Positions 60,794-64,000 of a DNA stretch of 64,000 nucleotides are shown one piece after another. Under the pieces are notes generated by a model. That model was not told the origin of the DNA, made no database searches, and was given only the letters and a program-made list of their open reading frames with translations. A program made the position numbers and the translations under genes. Each line of letters begins with the position of its first letter. The first letter of the stretch is position 1. Origin of the DNA: Polaromonas sp. YR568 (GTDB lineage: Bacteria; Pseudomonadota; Gammaproteobacteria; Burkholderiales; Burkholderiaceae_C); assembly GCF_900116715.1 (NCBI RefSeq), contig NZ_FPBM01000007.1:124001-188000 (forward strand). The letters are read 5' to 3'.

Positions 60794-62143
60794 TTATTTC
60801 AGTCCGTAGGCCGTGCGTATCAGCGTGAGCGGATGTTTCTGTGGCGGCGCGCCCAGGCTATTGACGTCAAAGCCCTGCGCAATATGGTGGCCTCCCAGCG
60901 GGCAGTCGCTGCTGATGACGTCGGGCAGGCCGCCGTCTTTATGGCTGGCCATGGCCTTAAAAAGCGGCTTGCCGATCTTCATCGCCTGCTGGTGGTAAGG
61001 CACTTTGACGCCGAAAGTGCCGGCATGGCCCGAGCAGCGCTCATGCGTGTGCACACTGGTGCCTGGCACCATCTTGAGCATTTCTTCAGTCTTCTTCCCA
61101 ATGTTCTGCACCCGCCCGTGACAGGGAATCTGGTAGCTGATCTTGCCCAGCGGTGTGGGGAATTCGGTCTTCAGCAGGCCGTCGCGCTTGCGGGCCATCA
61201 GGTATTCAAACGGATCCCACATATGCTCCTTGACGAGCTGCACGTCGGCGTCGTCGGGATACATCAGCGGCAGTTCCTGCTTGAACATCAGCGTGCAACT
61301 GGGCACGGCACTGAGGATGGCGTAGCCGTCTTTGGCGTACTTCACCAGCACCGGGATGTTGGCCTCTTTGCTGGTGTTGACCGAGGCGAGGTCGCCCAGC
61401 TCGAGCTTGGGCATGCCGCAGCATTTTTCTTTTTCAACCAGCACGTAAGGCACTTCGTTGTGGTCCAGCACCTTGAGCAGGTCGTGGCCTATGCCGGGCT
61501 CGTTGTAGTTGATGTAGCAAGTGGAGTAAATCACTACCTTGCCGGGAGTCTTGGCGCCGTCTTTCACCGCATGCGGCGGTGACTCAAGTGCGCCTGAGCG
61601 GAACTTCTTCGTAGCCAGGTCGGGCAGCCAGGCGTTCTTGTCGACCCCCAGCACCTTCTGCATCGCGGCGCGGGCCGGTTTGGTTTTGTTGACCGCATTG
61701 GCCACCTGGACCACGATGGGAATGCCGGCGAACTGGCCGTGCACGTCGGTAGACGACAGAAACTTTTCACCCGCGCCGACTTCGCCGTTTTTGAACTTGA
61801 TGGCCTTGGCGCGCAGCATGGTGTGCGGAAAGTCGAGGTTGAACTCGTGCGGCGGCACATAAGGGCATTTGGTCATGTAGCAGAGGTCGCACATATAGCA
61901 CTGGTCGACCACTTTCATGTAGTCCTTCTTGTCCACGCCGTCGACTTCGCCGGTCTTGCTTTCGTCGACCAGGTCAAACAGCGTGGGGAAGGCGCCGCAC
62001 AAACTCACGCAGCGGCGGCAGCCGTGGCAGATGTCGAAGATGCGCTCCATCTCGTGGAAGGCGGCCTCCTCGTTATAGAAGTCCGGGTTTTTCCAGTCGA
62101 TCGCGTGGCGCGTGGGCGCCTGGAGGTTGCCTTCTGTGGCCAT
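60794..62143 (-). CDS. Heterodisulfide reductase-related Fe-S protein
   Basis: A 449-residue protein resembling GlpC or glycolate oxidase iron-sulfur subunits. The N-terminal ferredoxin region has ICHGCRRCVSLC and CYMCDLCYMTKCPYVPPH, enough for two [4Fe-4S] clusters. Two C-terminal CCG-like domains follow, with STCYINYNEPGIGHDLLKVL and EKCCGMPKLELGD, then GRVQNIGKK and SVHTHERCSGHAGTFGVK. It likely passes electrons, possibly to rubrerythrin; partner not proven. It lies 101 bp downstream of rubrerythrin. Confidence 0.88.
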   Translation of the reverse strand: MATEGNLQAPTRHAIDWKNPDFYNEEAAFHEMERIFDICHGCRRCVSLCGAFPTLFDLVDESKTGEVDGVDKKDYMKVVDQCYMCDLCYMTKCPYVPPHEFNLDFPHTMLRAKAIKFKNGEVGAGEKFLSSTDVHGQFAGIPIVVQVANAVNKTKPARAAMQKVLGVDKNAWLPDLATKKFRSGALESPPHAVKDGAKTPGKVVIYSTCYINYNEPGIGHDLLKVLDHNEVPYVLVEKEKCCGMPKLELGDLASVNTSKEANIPVLVKYAKDGYAILSAVPSCTLMFKQELPLMYPDDADVQLVKEHMWDPFEYLMARKRDGLLKTEFPTPLGKISYQIPCHGRVQNIGKKTEEMLKMVPGTSVHTHERCSGHAGTFGVKVPYHQQAMKIGKPLFKAMASHKDGGLPDVISSDCPLGGHHIAQGFDVNSLGAPPQKHPLTLIRTAYGLK

Positions 62144-62244
62144 GCTTGCCTCTTCTTTTGAATCTCACGTGGGTTTGAGAAAAGACTCTTGTGCTGCAGT
62201 CCTTTCCAAAACCCGCCACGCCTTGCGGCGCAGCGAGAGGTGGA

Positions 62245-62667
62245 TCAGTCGACCAGCTCGGCGAGCGCCTTGCTGTAGCGGTTGGCGTGTGAGCGCTCGG
62301 CCTTGGCCAGCGTTTCAAACCAGTCGGCCACTTCGTCATGGCCTTCGTCGCGGGCGGTCTTGGCCATGCCGGGGTACATGTCGGTGTACTCGTGGGTTTC
62401 ACCGGCGACGGCGGACTTGAGGTTGTCGCGCGTGCCGCCAAAGGGCAGGCCGGTGGCGGGGTCGCCGCATTGCTCCAGCCATTCGAGGTGGCCGTGGGCG
62501 TGGCCGGTTTCACCTTCCGCGGTAGAGCGGAACAGCGCCGCGACATCGGGCTGGCCTTCAACGTCAGCCTTGTTCGCGAAATACAGATAGCGGCGGTTGG
62601 CCTGTGATTCGCCGGCAAATGCGGCTTTCAGGTTCTCTTCCGTCCTGGAGCCTTTAAGAGCAGCCAT
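62245..62667 (-). CDS. Rubrerythrin without rubredoxin domain
   Basis: A 140-residue diiron protein. It starts [20 protein letters not shown] and has [40 protein letters not shown] and [20 protein letters not shown]. These carry the expected ExxH-type ligands of the ferritin-like fold. It lacks the C-terminal rubredoxin domain, so electrons must come from another protein. It reduces peroxide. It heads the cluster with the Fe-S and DUF3501 genes, downstream of a Fur-like box. Confidence 0.92.
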   Translation of the reverse strand: MAALKGSRTEENLKAAFAGESQANRRYLYFANKADVEGQPDVAALFRSTAEGETGHAHGHLEWLEQCGDPATGLPFGGTRDNLKSAVAGETHEYTDMYPGMAKTARDEGHDEVADWFETLAKAERSHANRYSKALAELVD

Positions 62668-62836
62668 GGAAATCTCCTTCGTGGGTTGATGGATGAACAA
62701 ATCGCCAATGCTTCAAACCAAAGCCGGACTTCCGGCGCAGGACCGAAGACCAGAACACCTTAGACCTGTTGGGCGGCTTCGTCTAATTGCTGGAATCAAT
62801 GTACGGAATTAACAAAAGCTATTCAACTCGTCTAGT

Positions 62837-62855
62837 TGATAACAATTCTCAATTG
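62837..62855. promoter_or_regulatory. Fur-box-like site upstream of rubrerythrin
   Basis: TGATAACAATTCTCAATTG matches part of the GATAATGATAATCATTATC consensus (GATAA and TCA core) and lies about 170 bp before the rubrerythrin start, in the 296-bp gap to the FAD monooxygenase. The match is partial. Confidence 0.4.
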
Positions 62856-62912
62856 AAGCCTGGCCAGCCATAGTCGTATCGTGCAAAGGTGTCCAGGCAA
62901 AGGCCACCTCAA

Positions 62913-62950
62913 ATTACGTTATGGTAAATTGATTACGAATAGGTAAATTC
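62913..62950 (+). repeat. Two adjacent 19-bp direct repeats, operator candidate
   Basis: ATTACGTTATGGTAAATTG (62913-62931) and ATTACGAATAGGTAAATTC (62932-62950) are identical at 14 of 19 positions, with ATTACG and GGTAAATT conserved. The pair ends 13 bp before the FAD monooxygenase start, so it probably binds a regulator of that gene. Confidence 0.55.
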
Positions 62951-62963
62951 ACAGGAAATCGCC

Positions 62964-64000
62964 ATGCCGGAGACAACCACCGCCCGCGCCGACAAGGCGC
63001 AGGCCGCGCTGAGCACGCCCTTTACCAACGGCTATGAATTCGCCCAAGGCACCGGCTATACCCTGCCCGAGTACCCCTTTGTGGCACCGCCAGAACTGCG
63101 CACCGGCGAAGTCAAACGCCACCCCGTCGTCATCGTGGGCGGCGGCATCACCGGCCTGACGCTGGCCTGCGCGCTGGCGGACTACGGCATCAGGGCCGTG
63201 CTGCTGGACGAAGACAACACGGTGGGTGTCAAAGGCGCATCCTCGCGCGGCATCTGCTACGCGCAAAAGACGCTGGAGATCTTCAAACGTCTGGGGATCT
63301 ATGAGCGCATTGCCGCCAAGGGTGTGCAGTGGAGCGTGGGCCGCACCTTTGCCGGTGCCGACGAGGTGTATGCGTTTGACCTGCGCCAGCAGCAGACACA
63401 TTCCTTGAGCCGCCAGCCGCCTTTTATCAATATCCAGCAGTTTTATGTCGAGGGCTTTCTGGTCGAGCAGCTCTGCCGGCCCGCGCCTGAAGACCGCTTT
63501 GTCAACATCCGCTGGAGCCACCGCGTCACGGCGCTTGAGCAAGACGATGAGGTCGCCACACTGCAGCTGGAAACGCCTGCCGGCAGCTACACCCTGCAAG
63601 CTGAGCATGTGATTGACTGCAGCGGCTCGCGCAGCCCGTTTCGCGCCTGGTGCGGCGCGACGGTGACTGCGCAAAAAGGCGATGACCGCTGGTGCATTGC
63701 CGATGTGCGCTTTAAAAACCCGCCGCCGGTGGAGCGCCACACCTGGATCGAGGCGCCCTTTAACGAAGGGCGGGCCGTGTGGCAACACTTGATGGCCGAC
63801 GGCGTCTGGCGCATCGACTACCAGATGCCGCCGCACGCCAACCCCGAGGAAGTCAGCCGCGAAGACGTGGTGCGCGCCCGGCTGAAGGCGCAGTTCAAAA
63901 GCCAGGCGGGCCAGGTGCTGGACGATACCGACTACGAAATCGTCTGGGTCGGCCCCTATGCCTACCGCAGCGAATGCCTGGACAGCCTGCGCCATGGCCG
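62964..64000 (+). CDS. FAD-dependent aromatic monooxygenase, 3' end missing
   Basis: The first 345 residues of a flavoprotein hydroxylase of the PheA/TfdB class (3-(3-hydroxyphenyl)propionate hydroxylase-like). After a polar N-terminus (about 50 residues) the Rossmann motif is VVIVGGGITGLTLACALADY, then VGVKGASSRGICYAQKTLEI. The later DG-like motif is in HVIDCSGSRSPFRAW. The window ends before the second FAD-binding GD motif. Start at 62964 follows AGGA (62953-62956). Upstream tandem repeats suggest an inducible operon. Confidence 0.85.
   Translation, partial: MPETTTARADKAQAALSTPFTNGYEFAQGTGYTLPEYPFVAPPELRTGEVKRHPVVIVGGGITGLTLACALADYGIRAVLLDEDNTVGVKGASSRGICYAQKTLEIFKRLGIYERIAAKGVQWSVGRTFAGADEVYAFDLRQQQTHSLSRQPPFINIQQFYVEGFLVEQLCRPAPEDRFVNIRWSHRVTALEQDDEVATLQLETPAGSYTLQAEHVIDCSGSRSPFRAWCGATVTAQKGDDRWCIADVRFKNPPPVERHTWIEAPFNEGRAVWQHLMADGVWRIDYQMPPHANPEEVSREDVVRARLKAQFKSQAGQVLDDTDYEIVWVGPYAYRSECLDSLRHG

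Noticed and set aside
60149..61582. 477-codon frame on the + strand
   Set aside because: Antisense to the DUF3501 and Fe-S protein genes, low-information His/Val/Gln-rich translation.

Overview
The window looks like a chromosomal segment of a GC-rich betaproteobacterium, most likely in the Comamonadaceae (Polaromonas, Rhodoferax or Variovorax type). This is an inference from GC-biased codon use, the rpsP-rimM-trmD-rplS ribosomal operon, BPSS1780-type and Bug/TctC proteins, and short intergenic repeats that, from memory, are common in that family. I saw no rRNA, tRNA, insertion sequence, prophage or CRISPR array. Both ends cut a gene: polA at the left (its 3' end is missing) and an FAD monooxygenase at the right.

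Layout. 1-8.4 kb: polA (-), a DUF2782 periplasmic protein, homoserine kinase thrB, a BPSS1780 membrane protein and a Tat-like FecR-domain protein, then uvrD (-). 8.4-13.4 kb: a small secreted protein, a 1012-residue VIT/vWA/TPR/DUF2135 secreted protein, and guaC. 13.4-22.4 kb is a catabolic region with two GntR-controlled units: (a) GntR, PhyH dioxygenase, SAF-domain oxidoreductase and a 3-hydroxyisobutyrate-dehydrogenase-like reductase; (b) a divergent GntR with FAH hydrolase, alpha/beta hydrolase and Bug solute-binding protein. 22.4-32.6 kb is housekeeping: a DEAD-box helicase with a structured leader, orn, M48 protease, pterin dehydratase, rsgA, CobD/CbiB-like protein, CoA-type NUDIX hydrolase and the rpsP operon. 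32.6-37.2 kb: acetyltransferase, TM2 protein, Pit phosphate transporter with DUF47 partner, a (CGGGTA)15 tract with G-quadruplex potential, DUF486 and AEC transporters.

37.2-46.2 kb is a zinc-homeostasis locus. Two Zur-box-like palindromes lie between two divergent arms. Rightward: a small membrane ORF, znuC, znuB and znuA. Leftward: zur, a MacB/FtsX-type ATPase and permease, a four-cysteine secreted protein, a DUF3299 protein, a His-rich protein and a ZnuD-like TonB receptor. The leftward arm is the best candidate here for an incompletely described system: an outer-membrane zinc receptor together with an accessory ABC system of unclear mechanism, under the same switch as the classical ZnuABC importer.

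46.2-64 kb: a carboxymuconolactone-decarboxylase-like protein, a 1245-residue DUF2339 fusion, an aspartoacylase-type M14 hydrolase, msrA, a small membrane protein that may start at AUC, a LysR/glutaryl-CoA dehydrogenase pair, an enoyl-CoA hydratase, queF, an alpha/beta hydrolase, a prolyl-4-hydroxylase-like oxygenase, yaaA, and a rubrerythrin / Fe-S protein / DUF3501 cluster behind a Fur-like site. Two short-repeat families recur: a GC-rich element directly after stop codons (three copies) and an AGCTGCTTACGC element (three copies). Several genes have a -10-like hexamer only 6-7 nt before the start codon, suggesting leaderless mRNAs.
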